Source of the DNA: Sporosarcina sp. Marseille-Q4943
Lineage (GTDB): Bacteria; Bacillota; Bacilli; Bacillales_A; Planococcaceae
Direction of reading: 5' to 3'
Length of the DNA stretch: 64,000 nt
Assembly (NCBI RefSeq): GCF_943736995.1
Contig: NZ_CALSFT010000002.1
Span: forward strand, 620,001 to 684,000
The position numbers and the translations under genes were made by a program. The notes beneath the pieces were generated by a model. That model had not been told where the DNA came from. It saw nothing but the letters and a program-made list of their open reading frames with translations, and did not search any database. Positions 49,220-57,552 of the stretch are shown here, in pieces. How positions within the stretch are numbered: position 1 is the first letter of the stretch; each line of letters begins with the position of its first letter.

Positions 49220-50233
49220 ATGAAGTGGAGAAAGTTAAAGATAGTTGCCTTGGCAAGTGTTATGGCACTCAGCTTGGCGGCATGTTCAAAGAATGACGGA
49301 GCAAAGGGGAGCTCCTCGAAATATCCTGAGCAAAATATAACGATTGTCGCGCCATCCGGAGCTGGCGGGGGATGGGATTTGACGGCTCGCGCCATTGCGA
49401 AAACGATGAATGACACGAAGCTGATTGAAAAACCGATCACCGTTGAGAACAAACCAGGTGGCGGCGGCGCTGTGTACATGGCGGAGTTTGCAACGAAAGA
49501 AGTGAAGAATGACTACGCTTTGTTGGTGAAATCTCCACCTCTTTTAATTAATAACAATAAGGCGGAAGGGAACAGCCCTTACGGCTATAAGGATACGACG
49601 CCATTGGCGCAATTGACGCGTGATTACGGCGCAATCGTCGTAAAAGCGGATTCGGAATTCAAGACGCTGAAGGACGTGCTGGAAGCGATTAAGAAAGACG
49701 CAAAATCGGTCACGCTTGCGGGCGGATCTGCGCCAGGATCGATGGATCATCTTGTCGGAATCCTGCCTGCTTTCGAATATGGCATTGACCCGAAAACAGT
49801 GAAATATGTATCGTATGATGGCGGCGGAGAAGCTGTTGCGGCGCTGCTTGGAGGCAATGCGGATGTCATTGCGACGGATGCTTCGACAATCGGGCAATAC
49901 GTGAAATCCGGCGATGTCCGTGTGCTTGCTGTCAGTTCATCAGAGCGTCTAGGCGGCGAATTGACTGAAGTGCCGACATTTAAAGAAGAAGGCATCGACG
50001 CGGAGTTCACAATTTGGCGTGGTCTATTCGGACCGAAGGAAATGTCCGATGCAGCAGTCGATTACTGGACGGAAAAGTTGAAAGAAATGGTTGAGAAGGA
50101 TGAGTGGAAAGCGGAACTTGAGAGAAACGGCTGGGAAAGCGAATACCGTGGCTCTGACGATTTCACGAAATACTTGGAAGACCAAGACAAAGTCATTGTT
50201 GAACTTCTAACTGCACTTGGTATGCAAAAATAA
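49220..50233 (+). CDS. tctC: Tripartite tricarboxylate transporter substrate-binding lipoprotein
   Basis: 337 aa. Lipoprotein signal MKWRKLKIVALASVMALSL with lipobox LAAC. TctC/Bug-type domain (ITIVAPSGAGGGWDLTARAI at the mature N-terminus, GGSAPGSMDHLVGILPAFEY near 175, YDGGGEAVAALLGGNADVIA near 215). ATG at 49220 follows AAAGGGGG; the frame is open further upstream but without a start signal. It captures a carboxylate outside the cell for TctA/TctB. The substrate could be citrate or another di- or tricarboxylate. Confidence 0.93.
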   Translation: MKWRKLKIVALASVMALSLAACSKNDGAKGSSSKYPEQNITIVAPSGAGGGWDLTARAIAKTMNDTKLIEKPITVENKPGGGGAVYMAEFATKEVKNDYALLVKSPPLLINNNKAEGNSPYGYKDTTPLAQLTRDYGAIVVKADSEFKTLKDVLEAIKKDAKSVTLAGGSAPGSMDHLVGILPAFEYGIDPKTVKYVSYDGGGEAVAALLGGNADVIATDASTIGQYVKSGDVRVLAVSSSERLGGELTEVPTFKEEGIDAEFTIWRGLFGPKEMSDAAVDYWTEKLKEMVEKDEWKAELERNGWESEYRGSDDFTKYLEDQDKVIVELLTALGMQK

Positions 50234-50244
50234 GAATCTGTTTT

Positions 50245-50270
50245 GGCGGCTAAGCGGCCGCCTTTTCCTT
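50245..50270 (+). terminator. Attenuator-like hairpin between tctC and tctB
   Basis: GGCGGC / GCCGCC stem followed by TTTTCCTT. It probably lowers tctBA expression relative to the binding protein. Confidence 0.65.
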
Positions 50271-50289
50271 TAGGGAGGTGTCAAAGACG

Positions 50290-50739
50290 ATGAGTAAAAC
50301 ATTCGATCGTTATGCAAGCATCGCTTTTTTACTAATTGGTCTTTTATTTGCCATTGAAAGTATGAAAATTTCTAGTAGTGCGTACGGGTCGACAGTTGGA
50401 CCGAAGATCTTTCCGTTGGGGCTCGGCATCGTTTTCATTTTATTAAGTTTGCGGTTGCTGTACGAGACGTTCAAATACAAAACGGAAGCAGCAGCCACGG
50501 AGAAACTTCAATATAAAAAGTTCCTCATTATTCTTGTGAGTGCAGCGTTGTATGCGTTCTTACTGGAGAAGATCGGCTACGTCATTTCCACGTTCCTTTT
50601 TTTGCTCATTGCATTCCAGACGATGGAACGAGGAAGGATCATTCCGACTGTCATCATCGCCGCGGTATTTTCATTTGGCGTCTATTATTTCTTTGCGGAA
50701 TTTCTTGGTGGCTCATTGCCCGGATTCCCGACGTTTTAA
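50290..50739 (+). CDS. tctB: Tripartite tricarboxylate transporter small membrane subunit
   Basis: 149 aa, four hydrophobic segments (ASIAFLLIGLLFAIESMK, FPLGLGIVFILLSLRLL, FLIILVSAALYAFLLEKIG, IIPTVIIAAVFSFGVYYF). ATG at 50290 is chosen with GGGAGGTG 9 bases upstream; an in-frame GTG lies within that site. Partner of TctA. Confidence 0.9.
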   Translation: MSKTFDRYASIAFLLIGLLFAIESMKISSSAYGSTVGPKIFPLGLGIVFILLSLRLLYETFKYKTEAAATEKLQYKKFLIILVSAALYAFLLEKIGYVISTFLFLLIAFQTMERGRIIPTVIIAAVFSFGVYYFFAEFLGGSLPGFPTF

Positions 50740-50757
50740 CCAGAAAGGAGTCACATC

Positions 50758-52284
50758 ATGAGCACATTACAATTTTTGGCTGACGGTTTCGCGACCGCCT
50801 TCCAATGGCATAACCTATTATTTGCCTTCATTGGTGTCGTTATCGGAACAGCTGTCGGTGTGCTGCCCGGCATCGGCCCGATGAGTGGGGTGGCCCTTCT
50901 CATTCCGGTCACGGCAACAATCACGTCCGGGATGCCGTCAAGTGCGGCAGCCGCCAGCTCCATCATTTTACTCGCCGGCGTCTACTACGGCGCGATGTAT
51001 GGAGGATCGACAACTTCGATTTTATTAAACACTCCCGGAGAATCCTCTTCTGTTGTCACAACGCTTGACGGTTATCAAATGGCGAGGCAAGGCCGGGCAG
51101 GGGCGGCATTGGCGATCGCAGCAATCGGATCGTTTTGTGCGGGAATCATTTCCCTCATCGGTCTTGTCCTATTGGCAGAACCGCTGTCCAATGTAGCCAT
51201 CAAATTCGGGCCGGCGGAGTACTTTTCATTAATGTTGCTAGGCTTGGCAGCAGTCAGCGGTCTTGCCGGAAAATCGATGACGAAAGCTTTGCTAATGACG
51301 GTCTTCGGACTGATGCTTGGAACGATCGGCATCGACGCGGTCTCGGGAATCGCCCGTTTTACATACAACCAACCGATCCTATTCTCAGGTCTCGAATTTT
51401 TGACAATTGCAGTCGGGCTTTTCGCGCTTGGTGAAGTGTTCAAGACAGTGTTGGAACGGGACAATGAGGAAGGGACAATTGCAAAAATCAACCGTATCCT
51501 TCCGACGAAGCAGGATATGAAAGACAGCTCCGTACCGATTGTCCGCGGCTCCTTGCTCGGATTTTTCATCGGTGTGCTTCCAGGCGCAGGTGCGACGCTT
51601 GCTTCCTTCTTCTCGTATATGACAGAGAAGAAATTCAGCAAACGCCCAGAGACGTTCGGCCATGGGAATATCGCAGGGGTTGCCGGTCCGGAATCTGCGA
51701 ATAACGCAGCTTCGGGCGGCGCAATGATCCCCTTGCTGACGCTCGGCATTCCGGGTTCCGGTACGACAGCCATCTTGATGGGCGCGCTCATCATGTACAA
51801 TATCCAGCCAGGCCCGCTGCTCTTTGATGAGCATCCCGAAGTGGCGTGGGGGCTTATTGCAAGTATGTTCATCGGCAACTTGATGTTGCTCATCTTGAAT
51901 ATGCCGCTCGTCCGTGTATTTGCGAAAGTCATTCAGACGCCGAAGAAATATTTATTGCCGATCATTGTGGCGATTTCCTTTTTCGGTGTGTATGCAGTGC
52001 AATATACGACGTTCGATTTGTATTTATTGCTCGGGTGCGGCGTGCTCGGCTATTTATTGTCGAAAAACGATTACCCGGTCGCACCTCTCGTCCTTGCGCT
52101 CGTTCTAGGACCGATGATCGAGAACAATATGCGTCGGGCACTGACGATTTCAAACGGCGACTTCAGCATTTTCGTCACGAAGCCGCTGTCGCTCGTATTC
52201 ATCATTGCAGCTGCTGCGTGGCTGTTAATTCCGTTATTGTTGAAAATGAAAGGCCGTGCGGTCATTGTGGAAGAAGAAGGTTAA
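50758..52284 (+). CDS. tctA: Tripartite tricarboxylate transporter large permease
   Basis: 508 aa, about 11-12 helices. Conserved TctA motifs GVLPGIGPMSGVALLIP near residue 38, YGAMYGGSTTSILLNTPGES near 80, FFIGVLPGAGATLASFFSY near 270, and LTLGIPGSGTTAILMGALIM near 330. AAAGGAG upstream. Catalyses ion-driven uptake of the carboxylate delivered by TctC. Confidence 0.94.
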   Translation: MSTLQFLADGFATAFQWHNLLFAFIGVVIGTAVGVLPGIGPMSGVALLIPVTATITSGMPSSAAAASSIILLAGVYYGAMYGGSTTSILLNTPGESSSVVTTLDGYQMARQGRAGAALAIAAIGSFCAGIISLIGLVLLAEPLSNVAIKFGPAEYFSLMLLGLAAVSGLAGKSMTKALLMTVFGLMLGTIGIDAVSGIARFTYNQPILFSGLEFLTIAVGLFALGEVFKTVLERDNEEGTIAKINRILPTKQDMKDSSVPIVRGSLLGFFIGVLPGAGATLASFFSYMTEKKFSKRPETFGHGNIAGVAGPESANNAASGGAMIPLLTLGIPGSGTTAILMGALIMYNIQPGPLLFDEHPEVAWGLIASMFIGNLMLLILNMPLVRVFAKVIQTPKKYLLPIIVAISFFGVYAVQYTTFDLYLLLGCGVLGYLLSKNDYPVAPLVLALVLGPMIENNMRRALTISNGDFSIFVTKPLSLVFIIAAAAWLLIPLLLKMKGRAVIVEEEG

Positions 52285-52290
52285 GAGTAA

Positions 52291-52326
52291 AGCGGATTGC
52301 CTAATGGGAAAGGCAATCCGCTTTTT
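52291..52326 (+). terminator. Terminator of the tct operon
   Basis: AGCGGATTGCC / GGCAATCCGCT stem followed by TTTT. Confidence 0.93.
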
Positions 52327-52357
52327 ATATGGGAGTTAAAAGATGTTTTATTTAATC

Positions 52358-52588
52358 GCGTCCAAAGTGTGTGGCTGCGCGTCCAAAGTGATGAGACCCG
52401 CGCTCAAAGTGATATGTCCCGCGCTCAAAGCGACGTGCTCCGCGCTCAAAGTGCCGTGCCTCGCGCTCAAAGCGACGTGCTCCGCGCTCAAAGTGATGAG
52501 ACTTGCGCTCAAAGTGACGTGTCCCGCGCTCAAAGTGATGCGTCCCGCGTTCAAAGCTAGCTGCAGCGCGTCCAAAGCACGCCGCGTT
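52358..52588. repeat. Intergenic array, 11 units of exactly 21 bp (GCGCTCAAAG word)
   Basis: AAAG of each unit falls at 52364, 52385, 52406, 52427, 52448, 52469, 52490, 52511, 52532, 52553 and 52574: eleven units with no slip. Consensus GCGCTCAAAGTGAYGTGYYCC; the outer units read GCGTCCAAAG. It fills the gap between the convergent tctA and ornithine-cyclodeaminase-like genes. Open heptad frames (ALKVTCP, RAQSDVL) follow from the 21-bp period and are not taken as genes. Confidence 0.92.
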
Positions 52589-52598
52589 TTCCCATACT

Positions 52599-52641
52599 AA
52601 AAACAGGCGAAGGAATACAATACGATTACTCGCCTGTTTGC
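52599..52641 (-). terminator. Terminator of the ornithine-cyclodeaminase-like/MFS operon
   Basis: AAACAGGCGA / TCGCCTGTTT stem with A and T flanks. Confidence 0.88.
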
Positions 52642-52656
52642 TTAATGAATATTTAA

Positions 52657-53646
52657 TTACACTTCCACTTTAATCCCGATTCCCGCCTCCAACGCTTTCC
52701 GGTAAACTCCTTGCGCAACTGCAAGATCGAAGTAGGCGGCGCCGACGGATTTGAAGAATGTAATTTCATTCTCAGCCGTTCTGCCAGCGACCGTTCCAAC
52801 GATTACGTCCATCAGCTCGCCATGTAAGTCGTCAAACGACCAATCGGGCTGCTCGTTGGCGTGGATCAGTTCGCCGGCTTCCTCTTTGACGCCCGTTTCA
52901 TCGTCGGTGACGATTTTGCTGCACCTTTGAATGAAGGTGAAATCCATTTCACGCATATGGGGCAAGTAGGAACCGACACCATTGACATGAGTGCCGGGCT
53001 TTACATCATTTCCATCAAATACCGGCGTATTCGAACGGGTGCTGCAACAGATGATATCCGCTTGTCTAACCGCTTCCGATACATTTTCAGTAATTTCAAT
53101 CTGGATATTTTCATGTACGCCGAAAGCGAGCAACTTCTCTTTGAAACGCTCCGCCTTGGCTGTCGTCGGGTTGACGAGCAGCATTTTGGAGATCGGGCGG
53201 ACTGCCAAAACGCCGAGTACTTGTTCAAATGCCATAGCTCCGGTTCCGATAACGGTCAGTACAGTGGAATCTTTCCGTGCAAGACGGTCGGTTGCAAGTC
53301 CGCTAAGCGCTCCCGTCCGTAGCCTTGTCAAATAAGAGGCGTTCATCATCGCTAGATGTTCGCCGTTCTTCGCATCCGTTACGAGAATGACACCTTGTGT
53401 TGTCGGTTTCCCTATAGCCGGATTGTCCGGGAAGATTGTCACCGTCTTGATGGTAGCCATTTCATTCACCAAATCAGCGCTCGGCATATAGAGCACGGAC
53501 GCGCTATGTTGCGGAAACTCGATGACGGTACGATGAGGATTGGCGATATTGTCTTCCGCTTTTGCGCGCAAAATCTGTTCGACGTCATGCATCGCCTCTT
53601 TCATCCCATAAGTTGTTTGAATTTCTCTTTCATTGATGATTAACAT
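52657..53646 (-). CDS. Ornithine cyclodeaminase / mu-crystallin family protein
   Basis: 329 aa NAD(P)-dependent enzyme. N-terminal substrate-binding part (YGMKEAMHDVEQILRAKAED, RTVIEFPQ, KTVTIFPDNPAIGKPTTQG), Rossmann motif VIGTGAMAFEQVLGV near residue 135, and DIICCSTRSNTPVFDG near 205 and GVGSYLPHMREMD near 230. The family includes ornithine cyclodeaminase, alanine dehydrogenase and ketimine reductases; the substrate cannot be set from sequence. AAGGAGCG upstream. It follows the MFS carrier by 15 bases in one operon, so the substrate is probably imported by it. Confidence 0.88.
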   Translation of the reverse strand: MLIINEREIQTTYGMKEAMHDVEQILRAKAEDNIANPHRTVIEFPQHSASVLYMPSADLVNEMATIKTVTIFPDNPAIGKPTTQGVILVTDAKNGEHLAMMNASYLTRLRTGALSGLATDRLARKDSTVLTVIGTGAMAFEQVLGVLAVRPISKMLLVNPTTAKAERFKEKLLAFGVHENIQIEITENVSEAVRQADIICCSTRSNTPVFDGNDVKPGTHVNGVGSYLPHMREMDFTFIQRCSKIVTDDETGVKEEAGELIHANEQPDWSFDDLHGELMDVIVGTVAGRTAENEITFFKSVGAAYFDLAVAQGVYRKALEAGIGIKVEV

Positions 53647-53661
53647 GAAATCGCTCCTTCA

Positions 53662-54939
53662 TTATTGATCGAGCGCTTCGTTCTTTCGGTCTTTCACTGC
53701 CCAGATGGCGAGGAGGGAAACGACCGCGGTGAAAATGATATAAAGCGCAACCGGTACATATGAATTATTGAATTTAGCGAGCAGGGCAGTAGCGACAAGT
53801 GGTGCTGTCCCACCGGCAACCGCCGCTCCGATCTGATAGCCGAGCGAAATGCCTGTGTAGCGGACTTCCGCCGAGAAAATCTCAGAGAACATCGTTCCGA
53901 GCACCGCGGTAATCGGCGCCCAAATAATGCCGAGTCCGATAATTGTAGCGATGACAAGCATTGCGACAGATCCTTGTTTGATCATCCAGAAGTATGGGAA
54001 TGCGAATAGGATCATCGCAATCGACCCCCATACATAAAGCGGTTTGCGTCCGACTTTGTCTGATAGATTCCCCATAATCGGAATCAAAATTGTCGTAACG
54101 AATGTAGCGGCCATGACTGCATTTAACGTCGCTGTCCTTGAAAAGTCGAGATAGCTTGTCGCATAAGAGACAACGAATGTGCTGAAAATGTAGAATGGCG
54201 CCGTCTCCACAACTTTCGCTCCGATAGCGATGAGAACTTCACGCCAATGCGTTTTGAACGTTGTGACAAGAGGGATTTTCGGAATCTCTCCACGTTCCTG
54301 CACCTCTTTGAATGACGGCGTTTCGTCGATCCCTTTACGGATCCACAATCCGAATACGACGAGCAATGCACTTAAGATGAATGGCACGCGCCACCCCCAT
54401 GTCATGAACGAACCTTCGGGAAGCATCGTCATAATTGACAGTGCGAACGTTCCGAGCATCATTCCAATTGTAATCCCCATTTGTGGGACGGATCCGAATA
54501 GGCCACGCTTTTCAGGTGGCGCATATTCGACTGCGAGCAAGAGTGCTCCGCCCCATTCCCCTCCGATTCCCAATCCTTGAACAAGCCTCAAGGTAATCAA
54601 CAGGATCGGCGCCCAAATGCCGATTGCCTGGTAGGTCGGCAATAATCCCATTCCAAATGTTGCAATCCCCATTAAGCTTAATGTCAATACGAGCGTTTTC
54701 TTCCTTCCGATCCGGTCGCCGATATGACTGAAAATGATGCCGCCGAACGGCCGTATGAAAAAGGCGAGCGCGAATGAGGCATACGCCAGTAAAAGGCCGA
54801 CTGTCGGGTCTTCATTGACAAAAAAGACTTGGTTGAATACGAGCGCAGCGACCGTTCCGTACAGGAAGTAGTCGAACCACTCGATCGAGCTTCCGACGAG
54901 GCTCGCAATCAGCACCCTGTTTAATTGCTTCTTCTCCAC
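53662..54939 (-). CDS. MFS transporter, metabolite:H+ symporter (ProP/ShiA-like)
   Basis: 425 aa, 12 helices. N-terminal IASLVGSSIEWFDYFLYGTV is diagnostic for the MHS branch; the loop 2-3 motif GDRIGRKKTLVLTL and LRLVQGLGIGGEWGGALLL near 115-135 are conserved. GTG start behind AAGGGGG. First gene of an operon with the ornithine-cyclodeaminase-like enzyme. Members carry proline, betaine, shikimate or other carboxylates. Controlled by the operators at 54963 and 55019 (inference). Confidence 0.9.
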   Translation of the reverse strand: MEKKQLNRVLIASLVGSSIEWFDYFLYGTVAALVFNQVFFVNEDPTVGLLLAYASFALAFFIRPFGGIIFSHIGDRIGRKKTLVLTLSLMGIATFGMGLLPTYQAIGIWAPILLITLRLVQGLGIGGEWGGALLLAVEYAPPEKRGLFGSVPQMGITIGMMLGTFALSIMTMLPEGSFMTWGWRVPFILSALLVVFGLWIRKGIDETPSFKEVQERGEIPKIPLVTTFKTHWREVLIAIGAKVVETAPFYIFSTFVVSYATSYLDFSRTATLNAVMAATFVTTILIPIMGNLSDKVGRKPLYVWGSIAMILFAFPYFWMIKQGSVAMLVIATIIGLGIIWAPITAVLGTMFSEIFSAEVRYTGISLGYQIGAAVAGGTAPLVATALLAKFNNSYVPVALYIIFTAVVSLLAIWAVKDRKNEALDQ

Positions 54940-54962
54940 AAACTGTTCCCCCTTTTGTGCAA

Positions 54963-54979
54963 TTGAAGTACTACTTCAA
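54963..54979. promoter_or_regulatory. Palindromic operator 1
   Basis: TTGAAGTACTACTTCAA, a perfect 8+1+8 palindrome just upstream of the MFS gene. Confidence 0.75.
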
Positions 54980-54997
54980 ACTAACAGCAAAAAAATA

Positions 54998-55011
54998 TGT
55001 AAGCGCTTAAC
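54998..55011. promoter_or_regulatory. cre-like site between the two operators
   Basis: TGTAAGCGCTTAAC fits the cre consensus at 12 of 14 positions with a symmetric core TAAGCGCTTA. Possible CcpA contact. Confidence 0.4.
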
Positions 55012-55018
55012 TTTATAA

Positions 55019-55035
55019 TTGAAGTATTACTTCAA
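55019..55035. promoter_or_regulatory. Palindromic operator 2
   Basis: TTGAAGTATTACTTCAA, identical to operator 1 except for the central base; palindromy extends to ATTGAAG...CTTCAAT. The two centres are 56 bp apart, and the site is about 66 bases before the XRE-cupin gene start. Confidence 0.75.
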
Positions 55036-55101
55036 TCGGATTAAGCTTATCATAGTTATATACTAATATTCTGTCAATGAATTTTTTTAGGAGAATGAAA
55101 A

Positions 55102-55644
55102 GTGAGCACAAATCATTTAGGGGTAAAGATTAGAAGAATCAGGTCGGAGCGTGGCATGACGCTGAAAGCTCTTGCCGATCGAACGGGCTTTTCCATCAGC
55201 TTCCTGTCCCAACTGGAGAGAGGAAAGTCGTCTGCCACATTGGAATCGTTGAAAAAGATTTCAATAGCGTTTGGCGTGAACCCGAGTTATTTTTTCGAGG
55301 AGGAGGATACGGAAAGCGATCAATCCCTTATTATCGATCAGCGGATGGATGCCCATCATATTTATTATAAGGATTTAGGGACGATGGTAACGAACCGCGA
55401 TTTCGCTCCGCTTTTCGTCGTATTGAAGCCGGGCCAGACGGAAGGCAATCTCATTACGCACAAAGGGCAGGAATTTCTTTACGTCATTGAAGGGACTCTC
55501 ACCGTCCGCCTTGAAAACGAGCTGTACGAACTAGGTCCGACCGAATCGTTCATGCTCGACTCCACCCGTCCGCATTATTGGTATAACTACACGGATAGCG
55601 ACGTGAAAATCCTTTGCGTGTCGTCGGAAGTGAAAGGGAGCTAA
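55102..55644 (+). CDS. XRE-cupin transcriptional regulator
   Basis: 180 aa. N-terminal HTH (KIRRIRSERGMTLKALADRT, then SISFLSQLERGKSSATLESL) in residues 8-65 and a C-terminal cupin (FVVLKPGQTEGNLITHKGQE near 110-130, LYVIEGTLTVRLENE, PHYWYNYTDSD) that likely binds the effector. GTG start after AGGAGA. Divergent from the MFS/ornithine-cyclodeaminase-like operon; the twin palindromes between them are its probable binding sites. Similar regulators control amine and amino acid catabolism. Confidence 0.9.
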   Translation: MSTNHLGVKIRRIRSERGMTLKALADRTGFSISFLSQLERGKSSATLESLKKISIAFGVNPSYFFEEEDTESDQSLIIDQRMDAHHIYYKDLGTMVTNRDFAPLFVVLKPGQTEGNLITHKGQEFLYVIEGTLTVRLENELYELGPTESFMLDSTRPHYWYNYTDSDVKILCVSSEVKGS

Positions 55645-55649
55645 TGCCG

Positions 55650-55679
55650 AAACCGGAAGAAAGGGCTTCTTCCGGTTTT
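55650..55679. terminator. Bidirectional terminator
   Basis: AAACCGGAAGAA / TTCTTCCGGTTT stem between the convergent XRE-cupin and YkoP-like genes. Confidence 0.9.
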
Positions 55680-56250
55680 AAGCAATATTTCTATGCAATG
55701 AACCATATTTATTGGATAAGGAATCTTTTGACATGAATAAATATCTAGGCACAGGTGTCTTCTTTCTTTTCGAAGAGGACTTGGAATTGGCTAGTAAATG
55801 GATCGGGTATAGTGAAATCCGTTTGAACAATGTATACATACTGCTCGAAAATGTAAAGGATTCAAACCCGAGACGGTCATAACCTTTTTCAATCATTGTA
55901 ATTCCGATGATGCCTTTGATGTGATCCCTTTGCTCATGTTGCAGTACGTACAGTGCAAGTGCAGGCATGGAATAGTAAGCCGCTTTGTATAGAAACAGTA
56001 TTTTCAACTTTCCATCCATGCTATCCATTTCTTTCAATACACGGACGTTATGCAAGTGAATTTTCACGAGCAAATCATTTTTCTGAATAACCGTACCGTC
56101 TGATAGAACGACTTCGCGCCCTTTATAACGCGTCAAACGAATGCGGAAAATGTTGTATTTCCCGATGATTTGTTCAAGGCATTGCAGCCGTGTGCATTTC
56201 AAATAAAAGGGGTCGATGAGGCTCCATATGTTGATGATCTGTCGTTTCAT
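55678..56250 (-). CDS. YkoP-like protein
   Basis: 190 aa. Recognisable core WSLIDPFYLKCTRL near the N-terminus, then IFRIRLTRYKGREVVLSDGT and NDLLVKIHLHNVRVLKE, matching the YkoP-like domain (recollection of B. subtilis ykoP, beside ykoN and ykoQ). The C-terminal tail is basic and hydrophobic (ISLYPIHLLANS, KSSSKRKK). ATG at 56250 follows GAGGAGC; 13 upstream codons lack a signal. In a minus-strand pair with the glycosyltransferase 58 bases upstream. Biochemical role unknown; envelope or spore-related. Confidence 0.78.
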   Translation of the reverse strand: MKRQIINIWSLIDPFYLKCTRLQCLEQIIGKYNIFRIRLTRYKGREVVLSDGTVIQKNDLLVKIHLHNVRVLKEMDSMDGKLKILFLYKAAYYSMPALALYVLQHEQRDHIKGIIGITMIEKGYDRLGFESFTFSSSMYTLFKRISLYPIHLLANSKSSSKRKKTPVPRYLFMSKDSLSNKYGSLHRNIA

Positions 56251-56308
56251 GTACAAGCTCCTCACTAATTTCAATGACTTGCTGTCCATTAGTTTGGTCT
56301 TTTCTTAT

Positions 56309-57415
56309 TCAATTATTTATCAAAATGTCTGTAATGAATGCCGAAGGATCGTCCAACTCAATTTCTGTTAAATAATGATGAATGGCGCCTATCATATCCT
56401 GTTTTTTATTGCCCATCACTGCCAAAATTTCTAGTTCAATATTATCCTGCGTCTTCCAGGCGTCTAAATGATGAGCCAATCGTTCGTTTTTCAAAAAGGC
56501 CAAGTTTTGCTCTTCTTGCCCAGGTAGAACATCATATACAAAAATAGGGATTTTTTTCTTCAGGCATTCGCTGACCGTAACCCCGCCCGGTTTTGTGATG
56601 ATGAAATCGGTTTCGTCATATAAACGATTCATCGTTTGCTTTGATGAAATATAGGAAAGCGGCTGTATAAGGGGATTGTCCAATTCCTCAATTGCTTGAA
56701 AGAGCTTCTCGTTTTTCCCGCACAGAACTGTGTACCTTATCCTTCCGCCTGGATGTAAACGATTAAGAAGTTGGACAATAGATCCCGCACCCATATTTCC
56801 ACCGCTGAGCAGCGCGGAAAGCATGGGCTGTGCTTTAATTGGATCATTTTTGAATGTGAATAGGGGATGAACGGGAATTCCCGTTATGAATACGTGCTCT
56901 GCCTTAACGCCTTGCGTGACAAGTTGGTCTTTGACTTTCTTACTCGGAACAAAGTGATAATCAACCTCTTCGATTCCCCATAAATTATTGATGAAATAAT
57001 CGGTATATACATTTATGATTGGTCCTGACCAAAGGTTTAATTTTTTTAGACGTGCAAGCATGTAGGAAGGAAGGGCGTGAGTGCAAACCACCACATCTGG
57101 ATTTTTTTCTTTGAGCAATTTTTTGAAAACATTTATAAAGAGCACTTCATATAGATAAAATCGTTTATTGTACCTCACGCCATCAAATGCCGAAAATCGG
57201 TAGATTGTGCTATATAATTTGGGGAGTTTATGAATCCATTGCAAATAGAAAGAGGAGATATAATTTTCTACTTTGCCGTAGCCATAAGATAAAATTTCGA
57301 TTTTTTCACAAAGAAAATTGTCCGACATTTGTTCCAGTTGAACTTTTAGGCAATCAGCAACGTGATGATGGCCTGAAGGGATCTGTAAGAATGGAAAAAA
57401 TAAAACCTTCGGCAT
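56309..57415 (-). CDS. Glycosyltransferase, MGDG-synthase/UgtP-like (YkoN-like)
   Basis: 368 aa, GT28-type. The N-terminal half carries the diacylglycerol glycosyltransferase-like domain (LFFPFLQIPSGHHHVADCLK near residue 5-25, LPKLYSTIYRFSAFDG); the C-terminal half carries SALLSGGNMGAGSIVQLLNR near 205 and the nucleotide-sugar site DFIITKPGGVTVSECLKKKI near 290, then VLPGQEEQNLAFL. It transfers a sugar, probably to a lipid acceptor at the inner membrane face. AAAGGAGGGG precedes the ATG. Divergent from the phosphoesterase gene. Confidence 0.87.
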   Translation of the reverse strand: MPKVLFFPFLQIPSGHHHVADCLKVQLEQMSDNFLCEKIEILSYGYGKVENYISSFYLQWIHKLPKLYSTIYRFSAFDGVRYNKRFYLYEVLFINVFKKLLKEKNPDVVVCTHALPSYMLARLKKLNLWSGPIINVYTDYFINNLWGIEEVDYHFVPSKKVKDQLVTQGVKAEHVFITGIPVHPLFTFKNDPIKAQPMLSALLSGGNMGAGSIVQLLNRLHPGGRIRYTVLCGKNEKLFQAIEELDNPLIQPLSYISSKQTMNRLYDETDFIITKPGGVTVSECLKKKIPIFVYDVLPGQEEQNLAFLKNERLAHHLDAWKTQDNIELEILAVMGNKKQDMIGAIHHYLTEIELDDPSAFITDILINN

Positions 57416-57552
57416 GGAAATACCCCTCCTTTACGAAAAGTTTGCGATATATTTTTTGTTTCATCCCTTCGTCCTCTTTGGCATTCCGTCCATATATTAC
57501 ATGTAAAATCGACACCTCCTTCCCCTTATAATTAACATGAGGAGGAAAACAA

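Noticed and set aside
52297..52600. Open reading frames made of heptads (RAQSDVL, ALKVTCP) on both strands
   Set aside because: They are a by-product of the 21-bp repeat period (21 = 7 codons). No own promoter or convincing start, and both strands stay open, as expected for such an array.
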